64,000 nt of DNA from Actinomycetospora sp. NBRC 106378 (GTDB lineage Bacteria; Actinomycetota; Actinomycetes; Mycobacteriales; Pseudonocardiaceae). A model generated the notes under the pieces. That model searched no databases, was not told the DNA's origin, and saw nothing but the letters and a program-made list of their open reading frames with translations. The DNA lies in assembly GCF_030269685.1 (NCBI RefSeq), contig NZ_BSTT01000006.1, positions 124,001 to 188,000 of the forward strand, in the 5' to 3' direction. Below, one piece after another: positions 40,954-49,831 of the stretch. Position numbers and translations under genes: made by a program. How positions within the stretch are numbered: position 1 is the first letter of the stretch; each line of letters begins with the position of its first letter.

Positions 40954-41817
40954 TCAGAACAGCACCGTCGCGAAGCTCGCGACCTGCTCGAACCCCACCC
41001 GCGCGTAGGCGGCCCGGGCCGGGGTGTTGAACGCGTTCACGTACAGCGACGCGATCCGGCCCGCGCGGACGAGGTGGTCGACCACCGCGGCGGTGCCGGC
41101 CTGACCGAGACCCCGGCCGCGCCAGTCGGGGTGCACCCAGACGCCCTGGATCTGCCCGACCCGGGTCGAGAGCGCCCCGACCTCGGCCTTGAACACGACC
41201 TCGCCCTGCTCGAACCGCACGAAGGCGCGCCCCGAGGCGATCAGCTCCGAGACCCGCGCGCGGTAGCCCGCCCCGCCGTCCCCGACCCGCGGGTCGACCC
41301 CGACCTCCTCGAGGAACATCGCGATCGCCGCCGGGAGGTAGCGCTCCATGTCCTCGGGTCGGGCCTGCCGGACCTCGCGGTCGGGGATGATCGACGGGTT
41401 CGAGTCGGTGGCCATCAGCGGCTGGTCGGGGCGCACCTCGCGGGCCTCGCCCCAGTGCTCGGAGAGCTCCTCCCACAGCGGCAGCACCAGTTCGCGGCGG
41501 CCCACCAGCGACGAGCAGGTGCGCCGGTTGCGGCGGGCGCGCTCGGCGAACGCGCGGACCGCGGCCCGTTCCCCGCGCAGCGGTACGAGGTTGGCGCCGG
41601 AGAAACACAGCCCGTCCAGCCGGCCGCCGACGCCCCACAGCTCGCCGCCCAGACGCCAGGGCTCGACACCGACGGTCTCGACCCGCGACGCGACCATGCA
41701 GGTCGCGACCGGGTCAGCGTCGAGAACACCGCGCACCCTCGACCGGTCACGGTCGTCGAGGAGCCGCGCACCGGCGGTACGGAGCACGATGCAAGAGTGC
41801 CACACCGGGGGCGCCAT
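40954..41817 (-). CDS. GNAT acetyltransferase with N-terminal DUF4081 domain
   Basis: A 287-residue protein. The N-terminal half (VLDADPVATCMVASRVE...LCFSGANLVPL) is the DUF4081 domain; the C-terminal half is a GNAT fold with IQGVWVHPDWRGRGLGQAGTAAVVDHLV (acetyl-CoA motif) and LYVNAFNTPARAAYARVGFEQV. Related two-domain proteins lie beside ispG in mycobacteria (Rv2867c in M. tuberculosis), as here with one peptidase gene between. Function is unknown. Starts at TTG 41820, ATG 41817 and GTG 41787 are all possible; I use the ATG although no Shine-Dalgarno is obvious. Confidence 0.82.
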   Translation of the reverse strand: MAPPVWHSCIVLRTAGARLLDDRDRSRVRGVLDADPVATCMVASRVETVGVEPWRLGGELWGVGGRLDGLCFSGANLVPLRGERAAVRAFAERARRNRRTCSSLVGRRELVLPLWEELSEHWGEAREVRPDQPLMATDSNPSIIPDREVRQARPEDMERYLPAAIAMFLEEVGVDPRVGDGGAGYRARVSELIASGRAFVRFEQGEVVFKAEVGALSTRVGQIQGVWVHPDWRGRGLGQAGTAAVVDHLVRAGRIASLYVNAFNTPARAAYARVGFEQVASFATVLF

Positions 41818-41924
41818 CAACCGTGCACGGTGCGTACACCTGTGGCGGGTTGCTTCATCCGACCGTCATGATCGCCACAGTGTCAGGACATGACCTGCAC
41901 AGCTCGACCAGGGACCCTGGACCC

Positions 41925-42035
41925 ATGGCAGACGACACCACCCGGGACGAGATCGACGCCAGCGACGCCACCGCCGCCCTCGAGGCCATCGCGCGCCGGG
42001 GCAGCGTCGCGAACCCGCGCCGCACCCGCCGCTAG
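41925..42035 (+). CDS. Possible 36-residue peptide
   Basis: A short frame from an ATG encodes a polar peptide with an acidic start (MADDTTRDEIDASDATAALE) and a basic end (RRGSVANPRRTRR). A hairpin terminator follows 25 bp after the stop. The region lies divergent from the GNAT gene and convergent with the S9 peptidase. No family is recognised; amino acid pattern and terminator make it plausible, but a short frame in high-G+C DNA can be accidental. Confidence 0.4.
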   Translation: MADDTTRDEIDASDATAALEAIARRGSVANPRRTRR

Positions 42036-42060
42036 TCCCTCCCCGACCCCGCTCCCCCTC

Positions 42061-42086
42061 CGCCCGCCGCACCGTCGCGGCGGGCG
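42061..42086. terminator. Hairpin between the small peptide gene and the S9 peptidase
   Basis: Perfect ten-base stem CGCCCGCCGC / GCGGCGGGCG with a six-base loop, followed on the plus strand by a pyrimidine-rich TCTCGTCTGTCT. It lies 10 bp from the convergent peptidase stop. Confidence 0.65.
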
Positions 42087-42096
42087 TCTCGTCTGT

Positions 42097-44181
42097 CTAG
42101 ACCAGGGCCGGCCGCGTCCACTCCCGCCCGAGCACGTGGTGGTCGAGGAACGCGAAGACCGTCGAGTACCAGACCTTGACGTCGCCCGGCTTGAGCACCC
42201 AGTGGTTCTCGTCGGGGAAGTACAGGAACTGCGACTCCACCCCGTGGCGCTGCAGGTCGTACCAGAGCCGCAGCCCCTCCCCGATCGGCACGCGGTAGTC
42301 CTTGTCGCCGTGGATCACCAGCATCGGCGTCGTGATCGACGAGGCGAACCGGTGCGGCGAGTGCTCGTCGTACCGCTCACGGTCGGCGATCGGGTCGCCC
42401 CACTGGCGGGTCCAGTGGTACGAGCCGTCGGTGGTGCCGACGAAGCCGTCGAGGTGCCAGATCGAGGCGTGCGTGACGATCGCGTCGAAGCGGTCGGTGT
42501 GCCCGGCGACCCAGTTGGCCATGTAGCCGCCGAAGGACCCGCCCATCGCCGCGGTGCGCGAGGCGTCGATCTCCGGGAGCGCCTCGGTGGCGTCCGTCAG
42601 CGCCATCAGGTCCGTGTACGGCAGCCCGCCCCACGCCCCGGACGAGACGTCCATGAAGTCCTGGCCGTAGCCGGTCGAGAGGCGCGGGTCGGGCAGCAGC
42701 ACCGCGTAGCCGCGGGCGGTCGCCGTCCACGGGTTCCACCGCCAGGTCCAGGCGTTCCACGAGTTGAACGGGCCGCCGTGGATCCACACCAGCAGCGGGT
42801 GCGGCCCATCGCCCTCCGGCAGCGCCAACCAGCCCCGCAGGGCCGCCCCGTCGGAGCCGGTCGCGGTCACCTCGGTCATCGAGCCCGGCAACGGATCGAT
42901 CTCCGTCGCCCCCGGCAGCGTCGTCGGGTCCTGGTCGGCACCGTACGGGTCGAGCCGCACCGGGGTCGGCGGCGCGTCGGGCGCCGAGCGGAGGGCGTAG
43001 AGCGCGCCGCCCTCGGGCGTCGGGACGACGTCGGAGTAGGCCCCGGAGCGCGTCAGCCGGACGGTCTCCCCCGTCGTGATCGACACCCGGAACACCGGGC
43101 AGTGCCCCTGCTCGTCGCCGGTGACGTACACGGCGTCGCGGTCGGCGGCACCCACCACCGACTGCAGTGTGAGGCGCCCCTCCGGCAGGACGACGGTCGT
43201 CTCCCCGCCGTCGAGCGGCCGCGCCAGCAGCGTGTGGGCGGGGGCGCGGCCGGGCTGCGCATGGCGCTCGCGGATCCACAGCAGCCACCGGCCGTCGGGC
43301 GTGATCGTCGGCCGCTCGTGGTCGACACCGGGCTCGTCCGCCACCACCTCGGCCTCCGACCCCCGCCGCACCTCGAGCCGGACCCGCACGGCCGCCGGGT
43401 CCTCCGCGTCGCGGACGTCGACGGCCACCGCGAGCGCCTGCCCGTCGGGGCTGATCGCGTGTTCGCGCAGCCGCTGTCCGGGCTCCAGCGGGTCGACGAC
43501 GACGGCGGCCGGCGCCAGCCGGTCCGCCGCAAGCGGCTCGTGGACGCGGATCTGCGGGCGCCCCGGCCCGAGGTCGTGGTCCCAGAACCGGACCGGGTAG
43601 CGGGTGTGCAGGCGGGCGCTCACCCCGGCCTTCTTCCGCGCGGCGCGCAGCGCACCGGCAGGGTCCTCGTCCTGGTCGGCGGGAGGGTCTCCCACCTCAT
43701 CGGTCGAGCTCCGCTGCGCTTCGTCTCCCACCTCATCGGTCGAGCTCCGCTGCGCTCCGTCTCCCACCGGCACCGTCGTCGCGACCACGACGTGTCCGGA
43801 GTCGCGGGCGACCTGGAACGCGGAGACGCCGTCACCCGCCGTCAGGACCCGCCGGGACTCGCCGCCGTGGTGCGGGAGGACCCAGAGCGCGGACGGCTCG
43901 TCCTCCGCCGCCTCGGACGACGGGTCGGGGCGCCCCGAGGTGAAGAAGAGGTCGCCGTCGGGCGCGAACGCCGCCGAGGCCTCCCCCTTCGAGGACCGGG
44001 TCAGCCGCCGGGCCGGCTCCTCGCCGCGCGGGTCGATCTCCCAGACCGAGGTGACGTACCGCGTGGCGTCGGGCGAGAGCTCGGCCGCGGTGGTGACCAG
44101 GCGCGCGCCGTCCGGCGAGAGTGCGAGCCCGGCCTGGCGGCGGGTGGCGACGAAGGTGTCGAGGTCGTCGAAGGTGCTCAT
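42097..44181 (-). CDS. Prolyl-oligopeptidase family serine peptidase (S9)
   Basis: A 694-residue S9 peptidase: N-terminal beta-propeller (about 1-420) and a C-terminal alpha/beta hydrolase domain. The nucleophile is in MGGSFGGYMANWVAG, the Asp in IHGDKDYRVPIGE, the His in DENHWVLKPGD. It resembles acylaminoacyl/dipeptidyl peptidases that trim oligopeptides in the cytoplasm; no signal peptide is seen. ATG at 44181 is four codons inside the longest frame. Within the propeller (about residues 142-165) the peptide DEAQRSSTDEVG is directly repeated by a 36-bp duplication that keeps frame, likely forming an extended loop. Confidence 0.93.
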   Translation of the reverse strand: MSTFDDLDTFVATRRQAGLALSPDGARLVTTAAELSPDATRYVTSVWEIDPRGEEPARRLTRSSKGEASAAFAPDGDLFFTSGRPDPSSEAAEDEPSALWVLPHHGGESRRVLTAGDGVSAFQVARDSGHVVVATTVPVGDGAQRSSTDEVGDEAQRSSTDEVGDPPADQDEDPAGALRAARKKAGVSARLHTRYPVRFWDHDLGPGRPQIRVHEPLAADRLAPAAVVVDPLEPGQRLREHAISPDGQALAVAVDVRDAEDPAAVRVRLEVRRGSEAEVVADEPGVDHERPTITPDGRWLLWIRERHAQPGRAPAHTLLARPLDGGETTVVLPEGRLTLQSVVGAADRDAVYVTGDEQGHCPVFRVSITTGETVRLTRSGAYSDVVPTPEGGALYALRSAPDAPPTPVRLDPYGADQDPTTLPGATEIDPLPGSMTEVTATGSDGAALRGWLALPEGDGPHPLLVWIHGGPFNSWNAWTWRWNPWTATARGYAVLLPDPRLSTGYGQDFMDVSSGAWGGLPYTDLMALTDATEALPEIDASRTAAMGGSFGGYMANWVAGHTDRFDAIVTHASIWHLDGFVGTTDGSYHWTRQWGDPIADRERYDEHSPHRFASSITTPMLVIHGDKDYRVPIGEGLRLWYDLQRHGVESQFLYFPDENHWVLKPGDVKVWYSTVFAFLDHHVLGREWTRPALV
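43687..43758 (-). repeat. 36-bp tandem duplication inside the S9 peptidase gene
   Basis: Two 36-bp units (43687-43722 and 43723-43758) differ at one position, and the first ten bases recur once more. They encode twelve residues each. The sequence GAGCTCGACCGATGAGG at its centre is not otherwise typical of the gene, suggesting an inserted short element that duplicated. Confidence 0.75.
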
Positions 44182-44210
44182 CGCCCCGATCACACCACGG
44201 GCGAAGCCAC

Positions 44211-45377
44211 CTAGCCGACCGTGACCGTGGGCGCCCCGCCGGCCACGCCGCCCGCCAGCTCCTCGTCGGAGCCGGCCTCCTCGGCGAGGCGCATGGCCTC
44301 CTCGATGAGGGTCTCGACGATCTGCGCCTCCGGCACGGTCTTGATGACCTCGCCCTTGACGAAGATCTGGCCCTTGCCGTTGCCGCTGGCGACCCCGAGG
44401 TCGGCGTCGCGGGCCTCACCCGGACCGTTGACGACGCAGCCCATGACGGCCACCCGCAGCGGGACCTCCATGCCCTCGAGGCCGGCGGTCACCTCGTCGG
44501 CGAGCTTGTAGACGTCGACCTGCGCGCGCCCGCAGGACGGGCAGGACACGATCTCGAGCTTGCGCGGCCGCAGGTTCAGCGACTCCAGGATCGACAGGCC
44601 CACCCGGACCTCCTCGATCGGCGGAGCCGACAGCGAGACGCGGATGGTGTCGCCGATGCCGCGGGACAGCAGCGCGCCGAACGCGGTGGCGGACTTGATC
44701 GTCCCCTGGAACGTCGGCCCGGCCTCGGTGACACCGAGGTGCAGCGGGTAGTCGCACTGCTCGGCGAGCAGCTCGTAGGCCCGCACCATCGTCACCGGGT
44801 CGTGGTGCTTGACCGAGATCTTGATGTCGTGGAAGTCGTGCTCGCTGAACAGCGAGGCCTCCCACAGCGCCGACTCGACGAGCGCCTCGGGCGTCGCCTT
44901 GCCGTACTTGGCCATGATCGACGGCTCGAGCGACCCGGCGTTGACGCCGATGCGGATCGGCGTGCCCGCGTCCTTGGCGGCCTTGGCGATCTCGCCGACC
45001 TTGTCGTCGAACTTCTTGATGTTGCCCGGGTTCACGCGCACGGCCGCGCAACCGGCGTCGATCGCGGCGAACACGTACTTCGGCTGGAAGTGGATGTCGG
45101 CGATCACCGGGATGTTGGACTTCTTCGCGATCGCCGGCAGCGCCTCGGCGTCGTCGGCGCTCGGCACCGCCACGCGGACGATGTCGCAGCCCGCGGCGGT
45201 GAGCTCCGCGATCTGCTGCAGGGTGGCGTTGATGTCCGACGTCAGCGTCGTGGTCATCGACTGCACCGACACCGGGTGGTCGCTCCCGACGCCGACGCCG
45301 CCGACGTCGAGCTGGCGGGTCCTGCGCCGCGGCGCCAGCACCGCGGGAGCCTCCGGCATGCCGAGGTCGATCGTCAT
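44211..45377 (-). CDS. ispG: 4-hydroxy-3-methylbut-2-enyl-diphosphate synthase
   Basis: A 388-residue IspG (GcpE), the penultimate enzyme of the non-mevalonate isoprenoid pathway, converting methylerythritol cyclodiphosphate to HMBPP. The TIM-barrel part has [21 protein letters not shown] and [15 protein letters not shown]; the 4Fe-4S ligands are in [11 protein letters not shown] and [15 protein letters not shown]. Start ATG at 45377 has GGAGGC just upstream. It is one of three linked genes (ispG, rip, dxr) in the same order as in M. tuberculosis (Rv2868c-Rv2870c). Confidence 0.97.
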   Translation of the reverse strand: MTIDLGMPEAPAVLAPRRRTRQLDVGGVGVGSDHPVSVQSMTTTLTSDINATLQQIAELTAAGCDIVRVAVPSADDAEALPAIAKKSNIPVIADIHFQPKYVFAAIDAGCAAVRVNPGNIKKFDDKVGEIAKAAKDAGTPIRIGVNAGSLEPSIMAKYGKATPEALVESALWEASLFSEHDFHDIKISVKHHDPVTMVRAYELLAEQCDYPLHLGVTEAGPTFQGTIKSATAFGALLSRGIGDTIRVSLSAPPIEEVRVGLSILESLNLRPRKLEIVSCPSCGRAQVDVYKLADEVTAGLEGMEVPLRVAVMGCVVNGPGEARDADLGVASGNGKGQIFVKGEVIKTVPEAQIVETLIEEAMRLAEEAGSDEELAGGVAGGAPTVTVG

Positions 45378-45444
45378 GCCTCCACTATGCCGAAGCCTTC
45401 CCGACGATGCCGTGGTCGGCACCGTGACGCCGACTGCTGTTCAC

Positions 45445-46761
45445 CTACAGCGGCAGCTTGATGGGGTTGACGATGTCGGCCAGGATCACGAGCCCGCCGT
45501 AGAGCATGATCACGACGGCGAAGGCGTACGCGACCGGCATGAGCTTGGCCATGTCGACCGGCCCCGGGTCCGGGCGCCCGCGCATGCGGGCGATCCGCTT
45601 CTTCGCGGCCTCCCAGAGCGCCGGGACGATGTGCCCGCCGTCGAGCGGGAGGATCGGGAGCAGGTTCAGCAGGAACAGCGACACGTTCACCGCGGCGAGC
45701 AGCTGCAGCATGAACGCGATCTCGCCGGCGACCGGGTTGTCCGAGGCGAGGACCTCACCGCCGAGCACCGACACCCCGACCACGCTCACCGGACCGTTCA
45801 CGTCCCGCTGCTCCCCGAGGAACACCGCGCCGAACAGCGCCGGGATCTTGGCGGGCAGCGCGAGGATGCTCTGCACGGCGCGCACACCCATGTCCCCGAC
45901 GTAGCCCGCCACCTGGACGGGGTTCTGCCGCGTGACCGGCTGGATCGGGCTCAGGCCGAGGAAGGACCCCGTGACGTACTTCGGCGCCGACGGGTTCTGC
46001 ACGGAGTCGAGGTCGAGCAGCTGGGTCTGGATGAGCCGCGGGTAGAGCGTCAGCGTCCGCGACCCGCCGTAGGGAAGGGGTCGGTCGATGACGACGGGGA
46101 CGGTGCCCGAGGCCGCGCGGATGGCCTGCTGCATGTCCGCCCACGAGTCGTACGAGCGGCCGTCGAAGCTGACGATGCGGTCGCCGGCCTGGAAGCCGGC
46201 CTGCGCGGCCGGGGTCAGCGGCGCGCCGGGCGGGCACTGGTCGGTGGTCGTCGCCTGCGACGCGGGGACGACGCACTTGCTGACCGAGGAGACGACCGGC
46301 TGGGCGGTCGGGATGCCGAAGCCCATCAGCACGATGATGAAGAGCACCGCGGCGAGGATCAGGTTCATGAACGGCCCGGCGAACATCACGACGATGCGCT
46401 GCCAGGGCTTGCGGGTCCAGAACTGCCGGTCCTCGTCGCCGGCGCGGATGTCCTTGGCCGAGTCGGCGCGGACGTCGTCGATGAGCCCCTGGAAGGGACC
46501 GGACCGGCGGCTGCGGCCGATCCGCTCGCCCGGCGCCGGCGGGATCATCCCGATCATGCGGATGTAGCCGCCGAGCGGGATCGCCTTGATCCCGAACGAG
46601 GTCTCACCGCGCTGCCGCGCGAACACCGTCGGACCGAACCCGACCATGAACTCGGGCACGCGCACCCCGAAGCGACGGGCGGCGACGAAGTGACCGAGCT
46701 CGTGCCAGGCGATGGAGAACAGCAGACCGATCGCGAAGAGCACGATCCCGAGGACGAGCAT
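45445..46761 (-). CDS. rip: Site-2 intramembrane zinc protease
   Basis: A 438-residue S2P/RseP protease. The first membrane helix contains the HExxH zinc motif (AWHELGHFVAARRFGVRVPEF); a PDZ domain occupies the middle (AQAGFQAGDRIVSFDGRSYDSW); the third conserved helix has NLLPILPLDGGHIV with the Asp ligand. Rip1 cleaves anti-sigma factors within the membrane and regulates envelope composition. ATG at 46761 or the GTG one codon before are both possible. It lies between ispG and dxr as in mycobacteria. Confidence 0.95.
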   Translation of the reverse strand: MLVLGIVLFAIGLLFSIAWHELGHFVAARRFGVRVPEFMVGFGPTVFARQRGETSFGIKAIPLGGYIRMIGMIPPAPGERIGRSRRSGPFQGLIDDVRADSAKDIRAGDEDRQFWTRKPWQRIVVMFAGPFMNLILAAVLFIIVLMGFGIPTAQPVVSSVSKCVVPASQATTTDQCPPGAPLTPAAQAGFQAGDRIVSFDGRSYDSWADMQQAIRAASGTVPVVIDRPLPYGGSRTLTLYPRLIQTQLLDLDSVQNPSAPKYVTGSFLGLSPIQPVTRQNPVQVAGYVGDMGVRAVQSILALPAKIPALFGAVFLGEQRDVNGPVSVVGVSVLGGEVLASDNPVAGEIAFMLQLLAAVNVSLFLLNLLPILPLDGGHIVPALWEAAKKRIARMRGRPDPGPVDMAKLMPVAYAFAVVIMLYGGLVILADIVNPIKLPL

Positions 46762-46813
46762 CACGGAGCGCCACGGTAGCGGGCGCCCCGGTGATCTCGG
46801 CGTGGGGCGGGGC

Positions 46814-47986
46814 TCAGGCCGCCAGCAGCTCCCCCGCCCGGGTGCGGGCCCACGCCTCCGCCGCGTACACGTCGTCGACGTCGCGCGGGTCGCCCGCCCA
46901 GTCGGTGGCCGCGCCCAGGACGTCGGCGACGGTGTCGACGATCCCGAGCCACGTGCCGCGGCCGGCGAGGAAACCCCGGACGGCCTCCTCGTTGGCGGCG
47001 TTGAACACGGCCGGGAGGCAGCCCCCGGCGGACCCGGCGGCGCGGGCGAGGTCGACGGCGGGGAAGGCGGCCACGTCGAGCGGTTCGAAGGTCCACGAGC
47101 GGGCGGCGGCGAAGGTCTCGCGGGGCGAGGCGCCGGGCAGGCGGTCGGGGAAGGCGAGCGCGAGGCCGATCGGCAGGTGCATGTCGGGTGGGCTGGCCTG
47201 GGCGATGGTGGCGCCGTCGGCGAAGGTCACCATGGAGTGCACCACCGACTGCGGGTGCACCACCACGTCGATCCGCTCGTAGGGCACGGCGAACAGCAGG
47301 TGCGCCTCGATGAGCTCGAGCCCCTTGTTCACCAGCGTCGACGAGTTGAGCGTGACGACGGGGCCCATCGCCCAGGTGGGGTGCGCGAGGGCGTCGTCGA
47401 GCGAGACCGACGCGAGCTCGGCGCGCGAGCGACCGCGGAACGGGCCCCCGCTCGCCGTCAGGACGATGCGGTCGACCTCGCCGAGGGCGCCGGAGCGCAG
47501 GCACTGCGCGATCGCCGAGTGCTCGGAGTCGACGGGGAGGATCTGCCCCGGGGTGGCGGCGCGGGTGACCAGCGGCCCGCCGGCCACGAGCGACTCCTTG
47601 TTGGCCAGGGCCAGCGTCGCCCCGCTGCGCAGCGCGGCCAGCGTCGGCGCGAGGCCGCGGGAACCGTCGACGGCGTTGAGGACGGTCGTGCCCGCGGCGC
47701 CGCTGCCCGCCAGGTCGGTCAGCGCCGTGGTCCCCGCGAGCACCTCGGCGTCGCTGCCGGCCGCCCGCAGCGCGTCCGCGACCGCCGCGCGGGCGCCCTC
47801 GTCGGCCACGGCCACCGTCGGGACCCTGAACTCGGCGGCCTGCGCGGCCAGCAGCTCGGGACGGCCGCCGCCGGCCCCGAGACCGGTGACGGTGAAGCGG
47901 TCGGGGTTCGCGCGGACGAGGTCGAGCGCCTGGGTGCCGATCGATCCGGTGGAACCCAGCAGGACGACGGGGCGCGCGGTGCTCAT
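46814..47986 (-). CDS. dxr: 1-deoxy-D-xylulose-5-phosphate reductoisomerase
   Basis: A 390-residue Dxr, which converts DXP to methylerythritol phosphate with NADPH and a divalent metal. NADPH motif [16 protein letters not shown] is at the N-terminus; [24 protein letters not shown] (metal site) and [12 protein letters not shown] are catalytic-domain motifs; NAANEEAV is C-terminal. The known target of fosmidomycin. Its ATG is 121 bp from the divergent DUF2631 gene start, so promoters lie between. Confidence 0.97.
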   Translation of the reverse strand: MSTARPVVLLGSTGSIGTQALDLVRANPDRFTVTGLGAGGGRPELLAAQAAEFRVPTVAVADEGARAAVADALRAAGSDAEVLAGTTALTDLAGSGAAGTTVLNAVDGSRGLAPTLAALRSGATLALANKESLVAGGPLVTRAATPGQILPVDSEHSAIAQCLRSGALGEVDRIVLTASGGPFRGRSRAELASVSLDDALAHPTWAMGPVVTLNSSTLVNKGLELIEAHLLFAVPYERIDVVVHPQSVVHSMVTFADGATIAQASPPDMHLPIGLALAFPDRLPGASPRETFAAARSWTFEPLDVAAFPAVDLARAAGSAGGCLPAVFNAANEEAVRGFLAGRGTWLGIVDTVADVLGAATDWAGDPRDVDDVYAAEAWARTRAGELLAA

Positions 47987-48106
47987 CGCCGCCCATCCTG
48001 GCGTGACCCCGGGCGTTCGGCGCGGTCACCCGCCCCACGAACTGCCGTGGGCCGTGCCGACCGATAGATTGGCCGCCGAACCACCCATCTCGACCAGGAG
48101 GACCCC

Positions 48107-48409
48107 GTGGCGAGCTCGAGCCCGGCCCGTCAGGCCCACGGTGACGTCGCGAAGGGCGACTCGCACCGGGCCGTCGTCGTCAACGGCGTCTCCTCCGACG
48201 AGGAGCCCTCGGTCGAGTGGGGCTGGCACGGCCACTACCCGAAGGTCGCGCACTTCGCGGGCTTCGCGGTCGCGGCGATCTGCCTGATCATGCTCTGGGG
48301 CAACCACGAGGGACGCCAGGAGGACATCTGGCTCGTGGTGATCGCGATCGCGTTCTTCTCGCTCTCGCTCGGCGCGATCATCCGCAACCGGACCTCCTGG
48401 CGGCGCTAG
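48107..48409 (+). CDS. DUF2631 membrane protein
   Basis: A 100-residue protein with a polar N-terminus and two membrane segments (FAGFAVAAICLIMLW and IWLVVIAIAFFSLSLGAII) separated by the motif GNHEGRQED. DUF2631 proteins are found beside dxr in many Corynebacteriales/Pseudonocardiales; function unknown. GTG start with AGGAGGA five bases upstream. The last four bases overlap the end of the convergent oxidoreductase gene. Confidence 0.85.
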   Translation: MASSSPARQAHGDVAKGDSHRAVVVNGVSSDEEPSVEWGWHGHYPKVAHFAGFAVAAICLIMLWGNHEGRQEDIWLVVIAIAFFSLSLGAIIRNRTSWRR

Positions 48410-49803
48410 ACCGGGCTGCGCGGGACGTCGTCCTGCACGGCCTTCGCGCCCTTGCGCGCGGCGACCAGGACGGCGTCCCAGGTCGGCGAGAACGGCGGGG
48501 CGTAGGAGAGGTCCATGAACGTCATCTCCTCGAGCCCCATCCCGTTCCAGATCGCGGTCGCGAACACGTCGATGCGCTTGGCCGAGTTGGCCCGCCCGAC
48601 GATCTGGGCACCGAGCAGCCGACCCGAACGCTCCTCGGCGATGACCTTCACCGTCATCATCTCCGCGCCCGGCATGTAGCCCGCGACGTTCGACGACTCG
48701 ATCGTCGCCGTCACGAACCCGTAGCCCGCGGCCCGCGCGTCCTTCTCCCCCAGGCCCGTGCGGCCGATCTCCAGGGAGCACACCTTCGAGATCGCGGTGC
48801 CGAGGACGCCGGGGAAGGTGCCGTACCCGCCCGCGAGGTTGGTGCCGATGATCCGGCCGTGCTTGTTGGCGTGCGTGCCCAGGGCGATCGCCACGCCCTG
48901 CTGCGAGAGCCGGTGGTGCACCTCGACGCAGTCGCCGCCCGCCCAGACGTTCTCGTGCCCGACGCAGCGCATCCGCACGTCGGTGACCAGCCCGCCGGAC
49001 CGCCCGACGGCCAGCCCCGCCTCCCGCGCGAGCGACACGTTCGGCGCGACGCCGAGCCCGATCACGACGATGTCCGCGGAGATCGCGCCGTCGCCGGTAC
49101 GGACCGCGGCCACGCGCCCGTCCTCCCGGGTGTCGAAGCCCTCGACGGAGGTGCCGGTCAGCACCGTGATGCCCATGTCCTCCATGGCGCCCCGCACGAT
49201 CGCCCCGAGGTCCGGGTCGACCTGGGTGAACGGCTCCGGCGCGCGGTCGACGACGGTGACCTCGAGCCCGCGGGTGAGCATCGCCTCCGCCATCTCGACA
49301 CCGATGTACCCGGCCCCGACGACGACGGCCCGGCGGGCCTGCGAGGCGTCGAGGTCCTTCACGACCTGCTCGCCCTGCTCCAGGGACTGCACCCCGTGGA
49401 TGCCCTCGGCGTCGATCCCCTCGAGCGGCGGGTAGACCGGGGTGGCACCCGTGGCGAGGACGAGGTCGTCGTACTCCAGCTCGCCCTCCGACCCGTCGTC
49501 GAGCGCGCGGAAGGAGACGACCTGCCTCTCGACGTCGATCGCCGTGGCCTCGGTGCGCATCCGCACGTCGATCCCGGCCTCGCGGTGCTGTTCCGGGGTG
49601 CGGGCCACGAGGTCGTCCCGCTCGGTCACCTCGCCCGCGATCCAGTAGGGGATGCCGCAGGCGGAGTAGGAGGTGTAGTGCCCCCGCTCCAGGACGATGA
49701 CCTCGGGGGTCTCACCGCCGTCGGCCGCCGTGTGGCGCAGCACGGTGTTGGCCGCGCTCATGCCGGTGGCGTCGCCGCCGATGACGACGATCCGACGGGT
49801 CAT
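48406..49803 (-). CDS. FAD-dependent NAD(P)H oxidoreductase of the CoA-disulfide-reductase type
   Basis: A 465-residue flavoprotein. FAD motif VVIGGDATGMSAANTVLR at the N-terminus; a single redox Cys in YTSYSACGIPYWIAGE near residue 50, as in CoA-disulfide reductase and NADH oxidase/peroxidase; NAD-binding AVVVGAGYIGVEMAEA; second FAD motif NVWAGGDCVEVHH. The C-terminal dimer domain (TTGFVTAT.../GAQIVGRAN) is standard. Candidate functions are reduction of CoA disulfides, polysulfides or oxygen in the cytoplasm; the sequence does not decide between them. It is divergent from the LigD-type polymerase gene. Confidence 0.88.
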   Translation of the reverse strand: MTRRIVVIGGDATGMSAANTVLRHTAADGGETPEVIVLERGHYTSYSACGIPYWIAGEVTERDDLVARTPEQHREAGIDVRMRTEATAIDVERQVVSFRALDDGSEGELEYDDLVLATGATPVYPPLEGIDAEGIHGVQSLEQGEQVVKDLDASQARRAVVVGAGYIGVEMAEAMLTRGLEVTVVDRAPEPFTQVDPDLGAIVRGAMEDMGITVLTGTSVEGFDTREDGRVAAVRTGDGAISADIVVIGLGVAPNVSLAREAGLAVGRSGGLVTDVRMRCVGHENVWAGGDCVEVHHRLSQQGVAIALGTHANKHGRIIGTNLAGGYGTFPGVLGTAISKVCSLEIGRTGLGEKDARAAGYGFVTATIESSNVAGYMPGAEMMTVKVIAEERSGRLLGAQIVGRANSAKRIDVFATAIWNGMGLEEMTFMDLSYAPPFSPTWDAVLVAARKGAKAVQDDVPRSPV

Positions 49804-49831
49804 TCGGATTCCCCTCCGCTAGCGTGCGCTC

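Noticed and set aside
40086..41030. Plus-strand open frame across the DUF3054 gene and repeats
   Set aside because: It overlaps a recognisable membrane protein on the other strand and translates the 60-bp repeats; no family or start site supports it.
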